In this document: positions 1 through 5,121 of the stretch, piece by piece | How the letters are laid out: each line of letters starts with the position of its first letter | Numbering within the stretch: position 1 is the first letter of the stretch | Notes under the pieces: model-generated | The model's input: the letters and a program-made list of their open reading frames with translations, nothing else | Told to the model about the DNA's origin: nothing | Database searches by the model: none | Assembly: GCA_937900975.1 (NCBI GenBank) | Contig: CALCPC010000783.1 | Location: 1 to 5,121 of the forward strand | Direction: 5' to 3' | DNA: 5,121 nt | From: an uncultured Paracoccaceae bacterium | GTDB taxonomy: Bacteria > Pseudomonadota > Alphaproteobacteria > Rhodobacterales > Rhodobacteraceae | Translations under genes and position numbers: made by a program

Positions 1-112
1 TGGCGGCGATCATCTGATCGTGGTGGGAGAGGTTCTTGCGATGACGGCCTCTGCGCAGCCGCCCTTGCTTTACCATCGCGGCGCCTATGCCGGCGTTCGG
101 CCGCCGCTTTAG
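1..112 (+). CDS. Flavin reductase-like domain protein, C-terminal end only (5' cut by window edge)
   Basis: Reading from base 2, the plus strand gives a short C-terminal peptide that begins GGDHLIVVGEV and continues to PPLLYHRGAYAGVRPPL before TAG at 110-112. The Gly-Asp-His segment followed by a hydrophobic strand ending in G-E-V, then a P-L-L-Y-x-x-G-x-Y block near the terminus, is the usual ending of the flavin reductase (FMN-binding split barrel, DIM6/NTAB) family. In that family the GDH histidine lies near the flavin or NAD(P)H site. Members reduce FMN or FAD with NAD(P)H, often for a partner monooxygenase. The body of the gene and its start lie outside the window, so the substrate and partner cannot be named. 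The stop codon overlaps the end of the opposing hydrolase gene by 4 bp (109-112), leaving no room for a terminator between them. Confidence 0.75.
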   Translation, partial: GGDHLIVVGEVLAMTASAQPPLLYHRGAYAGVRPPL

Positions 113-582
113 CGGTAGAAGATGTTGCCGCCGAACTCCCCAATCCGGCGCAGCGTTGCGAACCAGCCGGGGGGCATCCACTGGGCATGGAAAAACAGCG
201 CGCCGTCGGTGATGTCTTCCTCCGGCTCTTCCAGCGCTTCCTCGGCGATCTTGCTGGCGTTGGTGAACTTGATCTTGTCGGGAAACGATTCCGGCTGCCC
301 ATCGCAGCGATAGGAAAACTGGCAGCCATCCGCGATCACACCGCAGATCGAACCTGGAAAACGCGGGTCGTCGGCGCGGTTTTTGATCACATCGGCGACG
401 GCGTGTTGACCGCGCGCGTTTGAGGCCTGTGCCTCAAAGTAAATCGCCTCCCGCAAGCATTCGAAATCCTGTTCGGAATAGGCGCGGCTGATGTCTTGCG
501 CGGGGTCCGGGGCCTCTGGCGCCCCGCAGGCAGAGAGAAGAACGACAGCGCTCGACACCGCCGGGGTTAATCGTAAAGTCAT
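109..582 (-). CDS. SleB-type cell wall hydrolase, predicted lipoprotein
   Basis: This 157-residue protein starts with a short charged and hydrophobic leader ending in the lipobox L16-S17-A18-C19, so Cys19 is the predicted lipid anchor. Glycine at +2 gives no inner-membrane retention signal, so an outer-membrane periplasmic location is likely. Residues about 40-157 resemble the hydrolase_2/SleB fold. Visible landmarks are A-I-Y-F-E50-A, where the Glu matches the catalytic glutamate of the family; A-V-A-D-V-I-K-N-R (61-69); F-P-G-S-I-C-G-V-I (75-83); Q-F-S-Y (88-91); and a late A-L-F-F-H-A (128-133). Family members cleave peptidoglycan glycan strands. Cys42, Cys80, Cys87 and Cys93 could form disulfides in the periplasm. 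The ATG at 580-582 is the only possible start nearby, because an in-frame TGA lies three codons upstream (589-591). The Shine-Dalgarno sequence is weak. The gene is divergent from hisS and convergent with the flavin reductase-like gene. Its physiological role, remodelling or recycling, is not shown here. Confidence 0.85.
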   Translation of the reverse strand: MTLRLTPAVSSAVVLLSACGAPEAPDPAQDISRAYSEQDFECLREAIYFEAQASNARGQHAVADVIKNRADDPRFPGSICGVIADGCQFSYRCDGQPESFPDKIKFTNASKIAEEALEEPEEDITDGALFFHAQWMPPGWFATLRRIGEFGGNIFYR

Positions 583-749
583 GATCCGTCACGTCTTTTG
601 CATTTCGGCGCAGAGGCCATTTTTGCCCGCCCTTGGCAAGCGCTGACACCGCACCTGGCACGGATAGGCCGTTTTTCGCCAGCTTCGGTGCTTCAACAAC
701 GCCGCGAAACCCGCTAGGAGACGCGCGAAACCGGCGGGGGACCCAATGC
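583..749. promoter_or_regulatory. Divergent intergenic region between the hydrolase gene and hisS
   Basis: These 167 bp separate two genes transcribed away from each other, so the promoters of both should lie here. It is somewhat richer in T than the flanking genes, with T-runs at about 620-624 and 672-676. No box pair convincing enough to name as a promoter is visible; the best plus-strand candidate (CTGACA at 643-648 with GATAGG at 663-668) has too short a spacer. A good Shine-Dalgarno-like TAGGAG sits at 715-720 but has no start codon at the right distance. The likely hisS ribosome site is the weaker GGGGGA at 736-741. Confidence 0.4.
736..741 (+). promoter_or_regulatory. Probable ribosome binding site of hisS
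   Basis: GGGGGA ends 8 bases before the ATG at 750. Another ATG at 746-748 is in a different frame. The hisS frame is also open upstream to an ATG at 633, but those 39 extra codons read as non-conserved, low-information residues, whereas the start MAKKEK at 750 lies 15 residues before the conserved P-R-G-F-R-D-Y segment. The site therefore supports the 750 start. Confidence 0.5.
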
Positions 750-2243
750 ATGGCCAAGAAAGAGAAAGCGGCGCCGCGCCCGAAGGCGATCCAGCCACGC
801 GGCTTTCGAGATTATTTCGGCGCAGAGGTCGCGTCGCGCAACGCGATGCTGCGGGCCATCACCGATGTCTACCACCAGCACGGGTTCGATCCCCTTGAAA
901 CCAGCGCCGTTGAGACGGTGGAGGCGCTTGGCAAGTTTCTGCCCGACGTCGATCGGCCCAATGCCGGCGTTTTCGCCTGGCGCGACGAGGATGAGTGCTG
1001 GATGGCGCTGCGCTACGACCTTACCGCGCCCCTGGCCCGCGTCTATGCACAGCACCGAAACACGCTGCCGACGCCCTATCGCCGTTATGCCGTGGGGCCG
1101 GTGTGGCGGAACGAAAAACCAGGCCCGGGGCGGTATCGTCAGTTCTACCAATGCGACGCCGACACGGTCGGCACAGCAAGCCCCGCGGCGGATGCCGAGA
1201 TTTGCGCGATGCTGGCCACGGCACTGGAGGCTGCGGGGATCGCGAAGGCCGATTATGTGATCCGGATCAACAACCGCAAAGTGCTGAACGGTGTGATGGA
1301 GGCCGCGGGTCTCCTTGACCCCGCGGACCCCAGCGCGGCGGCTGAGGCGCGGGGCGTCGCGCTGCGCACCATCGATAAGCTCGACCGTTTGGGCACGGAC
1401 GGGGTGCGCGCGCTTCTCGGCCCCGGGCGCAAGGATGCAAGCGGCGCTTACACCGAGGGGGCGGGGCTGCGCGCCGACGCAATCGATCTTCTGATGGGGT
1501 TTGTCGCGGCCGGCGGGGACAGCGCCGCCGCGACGCTGTCGACCCTGCGCGATCTTGTCGGCGCGTCCGAGACTGGCCAGGCCGGCGTGGCCGAGCTTGC
1601 GGCCATCGCCGAGGCGTTGGAGGCCGCGGGCCACGGGCCAGAGCGCATGATCCTCGACCCCTCCGTTGTTCGGGGGCTCGGCTACTATACCGGCGCGGTG
1701 TTCGAGGCGGAACTGACCTTCGAGATCCTCGACGAAAAGGGCCGGCCGCGGCGCTTTGGCTCTGTCGCCGGGGGGGGGCGCTATGACGATCTGGTCAAGC
1801 GCTTCACCGGCCAGGCGGTGCCTGCGACCGGTGTCTCGATCGGCGTCGACAGGCTCTTGGCAGCGCTGGACGCGAAGGCTGCCGGGGCCACGGCCGACAC
1901 CGGCCCCGTGATCGTGACGGTCATGGATCGGGACCGCATGGCGGATTACTTCGCGCTCGCCACCACGCTGCGGCGCGCGGGCATCCGCTGCGAAGTGTAT
2001 CTTGGCAATCCCAAAAACTTCGGCAACCAGCTCAAATACGCCGATCAGCGCCGCAGCAAGGTCGCGATCATCCAGGGCTCGGACGAGGCGGCGCGCGGTG
2101 TCGTGCAACTCAAGGACCTGGCGCTGGGCGCCGAACTTGCGGCCAAGATCGACAGCAATGACGCATGGAAGGCCCAACCCGCGCAGGCCGAGGTGGCGGT
2201 GGCCGAGCTGGTGCCCGCCGTGCAAGCGATCCTGGCGCGCTGA
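750..2243 (+). CDS. hisS: Histidyl-tRNA synthetase (class II)
   Basis: HisRS charges tRNA-His with histidine using ATP in the cytoplasm. The 497-residue product has the class II core in order: the N-terminal Q-P-R-G-F-R-D-Y-F (15-23), the [10 protein letters not shown] strand (88-97), motif 2 [17 protein letters not shown] (116-132), the histidine-binding R308-[15 protein letters not shown] (341-348), and motif 3 [12 protein letters not shown] (359-370). Residues about 385-497 form the anticodon-binding domain, with [12 protein letters not shown] (420-431). It is longer than the roughly 424-residue E. coli enzyme, as is usual in this alphaproteobacterial branch; the extra length falls mainly in the middle (about 190-300). 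The residue after R-G-L is Gly, where E. coli HisRS has Asp. The start at 750 is chosen for its ribosome site and conserved N-terminus. The stop overlaps the hisZ start as TGATG, which implies translational coupling. Confidence 0.96.
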   Translation: MAKKEKAAPRPKAIQPRGFRDYFGAEVASRNAMLRAITDVYHQHGFDPLETSAVETVEALGKFLPDVDRPNAGVFAWRDEDECWMALRYDLTAPLARVYAQHRNTLPTPYRRYAVGPVWRNEKPGPGRYRQFYQCDADTVGTASPAADAEICAMLATALEAAGIAKADYVIRINNRKVLNGVMEAAGLLDPADPSAAAEARGVALRTIDKLDRLGTDGVRALLGPGRKDASGAYTEGAGLRADAIDLLMGFVAAGGDSAAATLSTLRDLVGASETGQAGVAELAAIAEALEAAGHGPERMILDPSVVRGLGYYTGAVFEAELTFEILDEKGRPRRFGSVAGGGRYDDLVKRFTGQAVPATGVSIGVDRLLAALDAKAAGATADTGPVIVTVMDRDRMADYFALATTLRRAGIRCEVYLGNPKNFGNQLKYADQRRSKVAIIQGSDEAARGVVQLKDLALGAELAAKIDSNDAWKAQPAQAEVAVAELVPAVQAILAR

Positions 2244-3346
2244 TGGCCGACGGACCGCCGATGCCACCCATCCCCCCCCGCGAGGCCGAGGTTGCACGCC
2301 TTCTGGCGGCTTTTGCCGCCGCGGGGGCAGAGCCGGTCTCGCCAGAGGCGCTGCAGCCCGCCGAAACCCTTCTCGATCTATATGGCGAGGATATTCGCGC
2401 CCGCGCCTATGTCGTGCGCGAAGGCTATCGAGAGCGGATGCTGCGCCCCGATTTCACCGTGCCGGTGGTGCGCCACCACATCAGATCCGGGCGCGCACCG
2501 GCGCGCTATGCCTATGCCGGGCCGGTTTGGCGCCGGCCCGCCGCGGGGTCCGACCGGCCGCCGGAAACCTGGCAAGCGGGGTTTGAGATCCTGGGCGCGA
2601 CCGACCCCGCCACCGCCGACGCGGAGGTGTTTCAACTTCTCACCGGTCTTCTGCCCCCTGGCCTGACGCTGGCCACAGGTGACATCGGCCTTTTGCGGGC
2701 GGCGGTCGCGGCGCTGTCGGTGTCGCCCGCGCGCCAGCAGGCGCTGCTCCGCCACATCTGGCGCCCGCACCGGTTTGAAAGCCTGATTGAACGGTTCTCG
2801 GAGCCGCCCCGCCGAAAAGCCGCGCGTTTGCGCGCGCTCGCCCAGGACGGGGCGGAAAGCCTGTACGCCCGCGCCGGCAAACCCGTCGGGTTGCGCAGCC
2901 GGGCCGAGGTTCTGGCGCGGACCGAAAAACTGGTGGCCGAAGCGGCCGAACCGCCGCTCGCCGCTGCCGAGATCGATCTTTTGAAAACCATCCTCACCCT
3001 TTCGGGCACCGTCGCCGACGTCGCGGCGACCTTGGGCGAGATTGCCCGCGGGGCCCCGCCGCTTCGGCCCGCGGCCGACCGTTTTGCCCGCCGGGCGGAG
3101 GCTTTGGCAAAGCGGGGGATGGAGCCTGCGGACCTGCCTTTCGAAGGCGCCTTCGGCCGCACGACGCTGGAATATTATGACGGGTTTGTCTTCGGTGCGC
3201 TGGCGCCGGGCCGGCCCGACCTGCCGGTGATCGCGGGCGGCGGGCGCTATGACGCGCTGACCCGGGCGCTCGGCCAACCGATCCCGGCGGGCGGCGGCAT
3301 CATCCGGCCCGAAGCGCTGCTGGCGATGGCGGGGCAAGAACCGTGA
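2243..3346 (+). CDS. hisZ: ATP phosphoribosyltransferase regulatory subunit HisZ
   Basis: HisZ is a catalytically dead HisRS paralogue that assembles with short-form HisG and is needed for its activity and histidine feedback, at the first step of histidine biosynthesis. The 367-residue product keeps the HisRS-like core: L-R-P-D-F-T-V-P-V-V-R (67-77, matching [10 protein letters not shown] in HisS), Y-A-G-P-V-W-R (91-97, motif 2 strand), W-Q-A-G-F-E-I-L-G (110-118), L-E-Y-Y-D-G-F-V-F-G (309-318, in place of the RGLxYY loop), and G-G-G-R-Y-D-A-L (332-339). The protein ends just after the motif 3 region (I-P-A-G-G-G-I-I-R-P-E-A-L-L) and has no anticodon-binding domain. The motif 2 loop lacks the G-R-Y-R-Q-F sequence of the synthetase. 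These losses separate it from a second hisS. The ATG at 2243 overlaps the hisS stop by one base; an in-frame ATG at 2261 is a less likely alternative. The protein is Ala, Arg and Pro rich, in keeping with the local GC content. Confidence 0.93.
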   Translation: MADGPPMPPIPPREAEVARLLAAFAAAGAEPVSPEALQPAETLLDLYGEDIRARAYVVREGYRERMLRPDFTVPVVRHHIRSGRAPARYAYAGPVWRRPAAGSDRPPETWQAGFEILGATDPATADAEVFQLLTGLLPPGLTLATGDIGLLRAAVAALSVSPARQQALLRHIWRPHRFESLIERFSEPPRRKAARLRALAQDGAESLYARAGKPVGLRSRAEVLARTEKLVAEAAEPPLAAAEIDLLKTILTLSGTVADVAATLGEIARGAPPLRPAADRFARRAEALAKRGMEPADLPFEGAFGRTTLEYYDGFVFGALAPGRPDLPVIAGGGRYDALTRALGQPIPAGGGIIRPEALLAMAGQEP

Positions 3347-3507
3347 CAACCGACGCCCAAAACGGCGCCGAGAACACGCCGGCGCCGGTCGCCGCCGCCA
3401 AATCGGCGCGGCGATCGCAGCCCATAGCGGGCGCCGGGCCCGCCCCGGCAGATGCACAAAAACCGCCCCGCCGCGGGCGTGCAGCGCCCGGACCGGCACC
3501 ATGCTAA
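3343..3507 (+). other. 54-codon GTG reading frame bridging hisZ and hisG (doubtful)
   Basis: A GTG at 3343-3345 overlaps the hisZ stop in the compact form GTGA and opens a frame that runs to TAA at 3505-3507, just inside hisG. The predicted peptide starts M-T-T-D-A-Q-N-G-A-E-N-T and is rich in Ala, Pro and Arg, with no recognisable domain, signal or membrane segment. The overlap geometry is typical of coupled genes, and the frame fills the whole hisZ-hisG gap. However, GC-rich DNA readily gives open frames of this size, and the composition is low in information. I recognise no family. It may act only as a translated spacer bringing ribosomes to hisG, or be chance. Confidence 0.2.
3363..3387 (+). 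other. Perfect 8-bp hairpin just after the hisZ stop
   Basis: CGGCGCCG at 3363-3370 is repeated as its own reverse complement at 3380-3387, with a 9-base loop (3371-3379). The all-GC stem begins 16 bases after the hisZ stop. No T-run follows, so it does not look like an ordinary intrinsic terminator. It could be an RNA stability or processing element that sets the hisZ to hisG ratio, or a chance product of high GC content. Confidence 0.35.
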
Positions 3508-4112
3508 AGCTTGGCATACCCTCCAAAGGCCGGCTCCAGGACGACACTGTCGCCTGGTTCGCGGCGCGCGGCGTGCAACTCTCGCGCTCTGGGCAGGGGC
3601 GGGAATATGCGGGCCGCGTCGACGGCATCGCGGGCGTTGATCTTGTCCTCCTCTCCGCCGGCGAAATCCCGCGAGAGCTTGCGGCAGGCCGGCTTCACTT
3701 CGGCGTCACGGGCCAAGATCTTGTCGCCGAATACCTCTCAGCGGCCGAGGGCGGGCAGTTGGCCGCGCCGATGGGATTTGGCCAGGCGGATCTGATCGTG
3801 GCGGTGCCGCAAGTCTGGATCGATTGCGACACGATGGACGATCTTGATGCGGTCGCCGCGGCGTTCCGGGCCGAACACGGACACCGGCTGCGCGTCGCCA
3901 CCAAATATCATGAGCTGACACGCCGCTTTTTCGCCCGCCACGGCGTTGCCGATTACCGGCTGGTCGACAGCCAGGGCGCGACCGAAGGCACGGTGATGAA
4001 CGCCACGGCCGAGGCCGTGGCCGACATCACCTCCTCGGGCACAACGCTGAAAGCCAACCCCCTCAACCCGCTTGCCGCCGGTCTGCTCCTGCGCAGCCAA
4101 GCCACGCTCTAA
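3501..4112 (+). CDS. hisG: ATP phosphoribosyltransferase catalytic subunit, short form, with probable premature stop
   Basis: HisG joins ATP and PRPP to give phosphoribosyl-ATP, the committed step of histidine biosynthesis, and the short form depends on HisZ. The 203-residue product shows the short-form pattern: L-G-I-P-S-K-G-R-L (4-12), L-L-S-A-G-E-I-P-R-E-L (50-60), F-G-V-T-G-Q-D-L-V (67-75), G-F-G-Q-A-D-L-I-V-A-V-P (92-103), V-A-T-K-Y-H (132-137), and the PRPP-binding loop D-S-Q-G-A-T-E-G-T (156-164). There is no C-terminal ACT-like regulatory domain, as expected for the HisZ-dependent type. The ATG at 3501 has only a weak ribosome site (CGGA, about 8 bases before it). The frame ends at TAA 4110-4112 directly after R-S-Q-A-T-L, where relatives usually continue for about 25 residues (family knowledge from memory). 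The same frame does continue plausibly beyond the TAA. Residues 186-193 (N-P-L-N-P-L-A-A) also look less conserved than the rest. Activity of the shortened product is uncertain. Confidence 0.9.
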   Translation: MLKLGIPSKGRLQDDTVAWFAARGVQLSRSGQGREYAGRVDGIAGVDLVLLSAGEIPRELAAGRLHFGVTGQDLVAEYLSAAEGGQLAAPMGFGQADLIVAVPQVWIDCDTMDDLDAVAAAFRAEHGHRLRVATKYHELTRRFFARHGVADYRLVDSQGATEGTVMNATAEAVADITSSGTTLKANPLNPLAAGLLLRSQATL

Positions 4113-4187
4113 GTCGCTGGGAATGCGCCGTGGTCGCCCCCGGTCCAAAACACCGCCACCGCCCTCCGCGCCCGTCTCGGGCTCTGA
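4113..4187 (+). pseudogene. hisG: Orphaned C-terminal tail of hisG behind the in-frame TAA
   Basis: Directly after TAA (4110-4112) the hisG frame stays open for 24 codons to TGA at 4185-4187. The peptide begins V-A-G-N-A-P-W-S-P and ends A-T-A-L-R-A-R-L-G-L. Short HisG proteins of Rhodobacterales, as I recall them, end in a similar tail with a W-S pair about eight residues after S-Q-A-T-L and a terminal A-R-L-G. The spacing fits exactly if the TAA stands for one residue. Full length would be 228 residues, a normal family length. About 20 of the 24 codons end in G or C, as in the genes upstream. This may be an original coding tail cut off by a nonsense change, or a base error in the TAA codon. 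Confidence 0.6.
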
Positions 4188-4189
4188 CA

Positions 4190-4206
4190 CTCTCGGCGAC
4201 GTCTGC
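4190..4206 (+). repeat. Candidate left terminal inverted repeat of the IS remnant
   Basis: This 17-base segment (CTCTCGGCGACGTCTGC) matches the reverse complement of 4977-4993 at 12 of 17 positions, including an unbroken GTCTGC at the inner end. Just inside both copies a TTTGG follows, with a one-base offset. The low identity would suit an old element, but chance cannot be excluded. Confidence 0.4.
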
Positions 4207-4212
4207 ATTTGG

Positions 4213-4940
4213 CCAAGCCATGCCATATGCGATATCGATGAAAGCTTTGAATGCGCCAATCGTTTTCTCGCAGCGCAAGGCGGCCCGGCGGAAGCCTCTG
4301 ATCCGATTGAAGAAACGCACGACGAGATGGCGTTCCCGATAAAGCACCCAGTCAACGAAACCGTCTTCACGCCGGGTCCGGATCTCGCTTGATATTCGGG
4401 GGTGCACCCAAGTCGTCGGCCATAAAAGCCCGCAGCCGCCCGGCGTCCTATGCAGCGTCCATGATGAGGTGACGAACGCCCTTGAGGCCCTCGTTCCACT
4501 CAAGCGCCTGCGGGCACCCCCCCGCGGTGGCCAGGGGGTATGGCGGTCCGGATGACCGGCCACGCCCGGCAGCTTCCAGCCGTCCCAGAGACCGATAGTG
4601 CCTTGCGCCGCACTGTCACGGGCGGGATTTTGAGAGGTCGCGTCAGCACGTGTCTTGCATAGCGCGGCATCGGTGTGAACCGACCTGAAGTCCGGGTTTG
4701 TGCCGAACGTGTTGAAAAAGGTCTCCCAAACACCGGCAAGGGTCCAGCGCCGAAAGCGGGACCGAACCCCGCGCCAGGTGCCGCGTTCGGGCGGCAGATC
4801 GCGCCATGGTGCCACGCCCGCTTAATGATCGCATCAAGCAACACCTGATCGTCGGTGCCACCGCGCCCCTGGGAACGACAATCGCCACGTGCCGCTCCGC
4901 CAAAGCCCGCCTGCCCAAGACCGCTGCCTGTCTTCGATCT
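4213..4940 (-). pseudogene. IS5-family DDE transposase, broken by frameshifts and stops
   Basis: Four transposase blocks lie in order on the minus strand but not in one frame. Block 1 (about 4872-4812) reads G-R-G-G-T-D-D-Q-V-L-L-D-A-I-I. Block 2 (4815 to about 4603, another frame) reads A-P-W-R-D-L-P-P-E-R-G, R-F-R-R-W-T-L-A-G-V-W-E, and S-V-H-T-D-A-A-L-C-K-T-R-A-D-A-T, holding the first catalytic Asp. Block 3 (about 4500-4370, third frame) reads L-K-G-V-R-H-L-I-M-D-A-A, then stop (TAG, plus positions 4448-4450), then D-A-G-R-L-R-A-F-M, holding the second Asp; a TGA follows at 4367-4369. Block 4 (4368-4213, frame of block 2) reads Y-R-E-R-H-L-V-V-R-F-F-N-R-I-R, then F-I-D-I-A-Y-G-M-A-W. In the IS5 signature Y-x2-R-x3-E-x6-K the Glu is Val and the Lys is Arg. 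The N-terminus above about 4880 is hard to read. The protein is certainly inactive. Confidence 0.82.
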
Positions 4941-4976
4941 AGGAGCAAACGCAAACCCGCTCGGGAAACCCCCAAA

Positions 4977-4993
4977 GCAGACACCGTCTAGGG
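4977..4993 (-). repeat. Candidate right terminal inverted repeat of the IS remnant
   Basis: The plus-strand sequence GCAGACACCGTCTAGGG is the partner of 4190-4206 in inverted orientation, with 12 of 17 positions matching. It lies just upstream of the transposase N-terminal region, where a terminal repeat is expected. Confidence 0.4.
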
Positions 4994-5121
4994 CCATCCG
5001 GGGCCGCGCGCCGCGTTCCGGGACGGGCCAGTCCATTGCGGGGGCGGGGTGGGCAGGCCCAGCGCTGCAGCAGGCGCAAAGGGCGGAGGGGCGGGCGCCC
5101 CCGGAAAGGACCGGCCCGGTT
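4994..5121. other. Unassigned GC-rich flank of the IS remnant
   Basis: This 128-bp stretch is strongly GC-rich and contains no start-to-stop gene. The minus strand is open from the window edge to a TAG at 4988-4990, inside the candidate IS end, and would give a Pro/Ala/Gly-rich peptide with L-G-L-P-T-P-P-P-Q-W-T-G-P. That could be the C-terminus of a neighbouring gene running into the insertion, but the plus strand is open here as well and I recognise no family. I claim no gene. Confidence 0.25.

Larger units (their letters stand above)
4190..4993 (-). mobile_element. Degraded IS5-family insertion sequence, about 0.8 kb
   Basis: The region holds one decayed transposase read on the minus strand, flanked by candidate imperfect terminal inverted repeats at 4190-4206 and 4977-4993. 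The span of about 804 bp is the size expected for small IS5-family elements (IS427-like group). One end abuts the end of the extended hisG frame, three bases past its TGA. No target duplication could be recognised, so the exact borders are approximate. Multiple frame changes and stops show that the element cannot move by itself. Confidence 0.7.

Noticed and set aside
643..668. CTGACA and GATAGG as a sigma-70 promoter for hisS
   Set aside because: The spacer is only 14 bases and the -10 match is three of six, so it is not strong enough to annotate.
655..670. CTGGCACG resembling the -24 element of a sigma-54 promoter
   Set aside because: The required TTGC-type -12 element is missing at the right distance (GGCC instead).
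715..720. TAGGAG as the hisS ribosome site
   Set aside because: No ATG, GTG or TTG in any useful frame lies 5 to 12 bases downstream; the nearest hisS start is 29 bases away.
633..749. N-terminal extension of HisS by 39 residues from an upstream ATG
   Set aside because: The extension would use up most of the divergent intergenic region, has non-conserved composition, and the ATG at 750 has a ribosome site and a family-like start (MAKKEK).
714..2297. Long open minus-strand frame (527 codons) opposite hisS
   Set aside because: It is antisense to a clear hisS and its product is a string of Arg, Gly, Ala and His with no family pattern; long antisense frames are common opposite GC-rich genes with G/C third positions.
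2378..3628. Long open minus-strand frame (416 codons) opposite hisZ
   Set aside because: Same cause: it shadows hisZ codons and has no recognisable domain.
4072..4392. Plus-strand frame of 106 codons after hisG
   Set aside because: It overlaps the end of hisG in another frame and runs antisense through the transposase remnant; the peptide is low-complexity Pro/Arg/Ser at the start with no family pattern.
3738..4499. Minus-strand frame of 253 codons spanning hisG and the IS
   Set aside because: It is antisense to hisG in one half and in the wrong frame for the best transposase blocks in the other half.
1..5121. CRISPR arrays, tRNA or rRNA genes, phage or defence genes, a novel multi-gene system
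   Set aside because: No spaced direct repeats, cloverleaf-like segments or accessory protein families are visible; the genes are core metabolism plus one decayed IS.

Overview
The window is a GC-rich chromosomal segment, most likely from an alphaproteobacterium of the Rhodobacterales type. The grounds are the hisS-hisZ-hisG gene order, a short-form HisG paired with a HisZ regulatory subunit, a long alphaproteobacterial-type HisRS of about 497 residues, and third codon positions dominated by G and C. The assignment is inference from gene content and protein style, not from a marker-gene search.

Layout. Positions 1-112 (+) hold the last codons of a flavin reductase-like protein. It ends tail to tail, with a 4-bp overlap, against a minus-strand gene (109-582) for a small SleB-type cell wall hydrolase with a lipoprotein signal. 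A 167-bp divergent gap follows (583-749). Then come three plus-strand histidine genes: hisS (750-2243, histidyl-tRNA synthetase), hisZ (2243-3346, ATP phosphoribosyltransferase regulatory subunit) and hisG (3501-4112, short ATP phosphoribosyltransferase). hisS and hisZ share one base (TGATG). hisZ and hisG are separated by 154 bp that contain a perfect 8-bp hairpin and a 54-codon GTG reading frame.

How they work together. HisG with HisZ forms the first, feedback-regulated enzyme of histidine biosynthesis. HisS charges tRNA-His with the end product. HisZ is a paralogue of HisS that has lost the C-terminal anticodon-binding domain and the tRNA-charging function, so the operon carries two members of one fold with different jobs.

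Oddities. The hisG frame is stopped by TAA at 4110-4112, but the same frame continues for 24 more codons to a TGA at 4185-4187 with a sequence that looks like the normal C-terminal tail of short HisG. This points to a nonsense mutation or a base-call error. Immediately after that TGA lies an old insertion sequence of about 0.8 kb on the minus strand (about 4190-4993). It is an IS5-family DDE transposase broken by frame changes and stop codons, with its catalytic glutamate replaced by valine. The last 128 bases (4994-5121) are very GC-rich and unassigned. I found no RNA genes, CRISPR array or evident defence or novel system; apart from the hisG stop and the IS fossil this is ordinary core-genome sequence.
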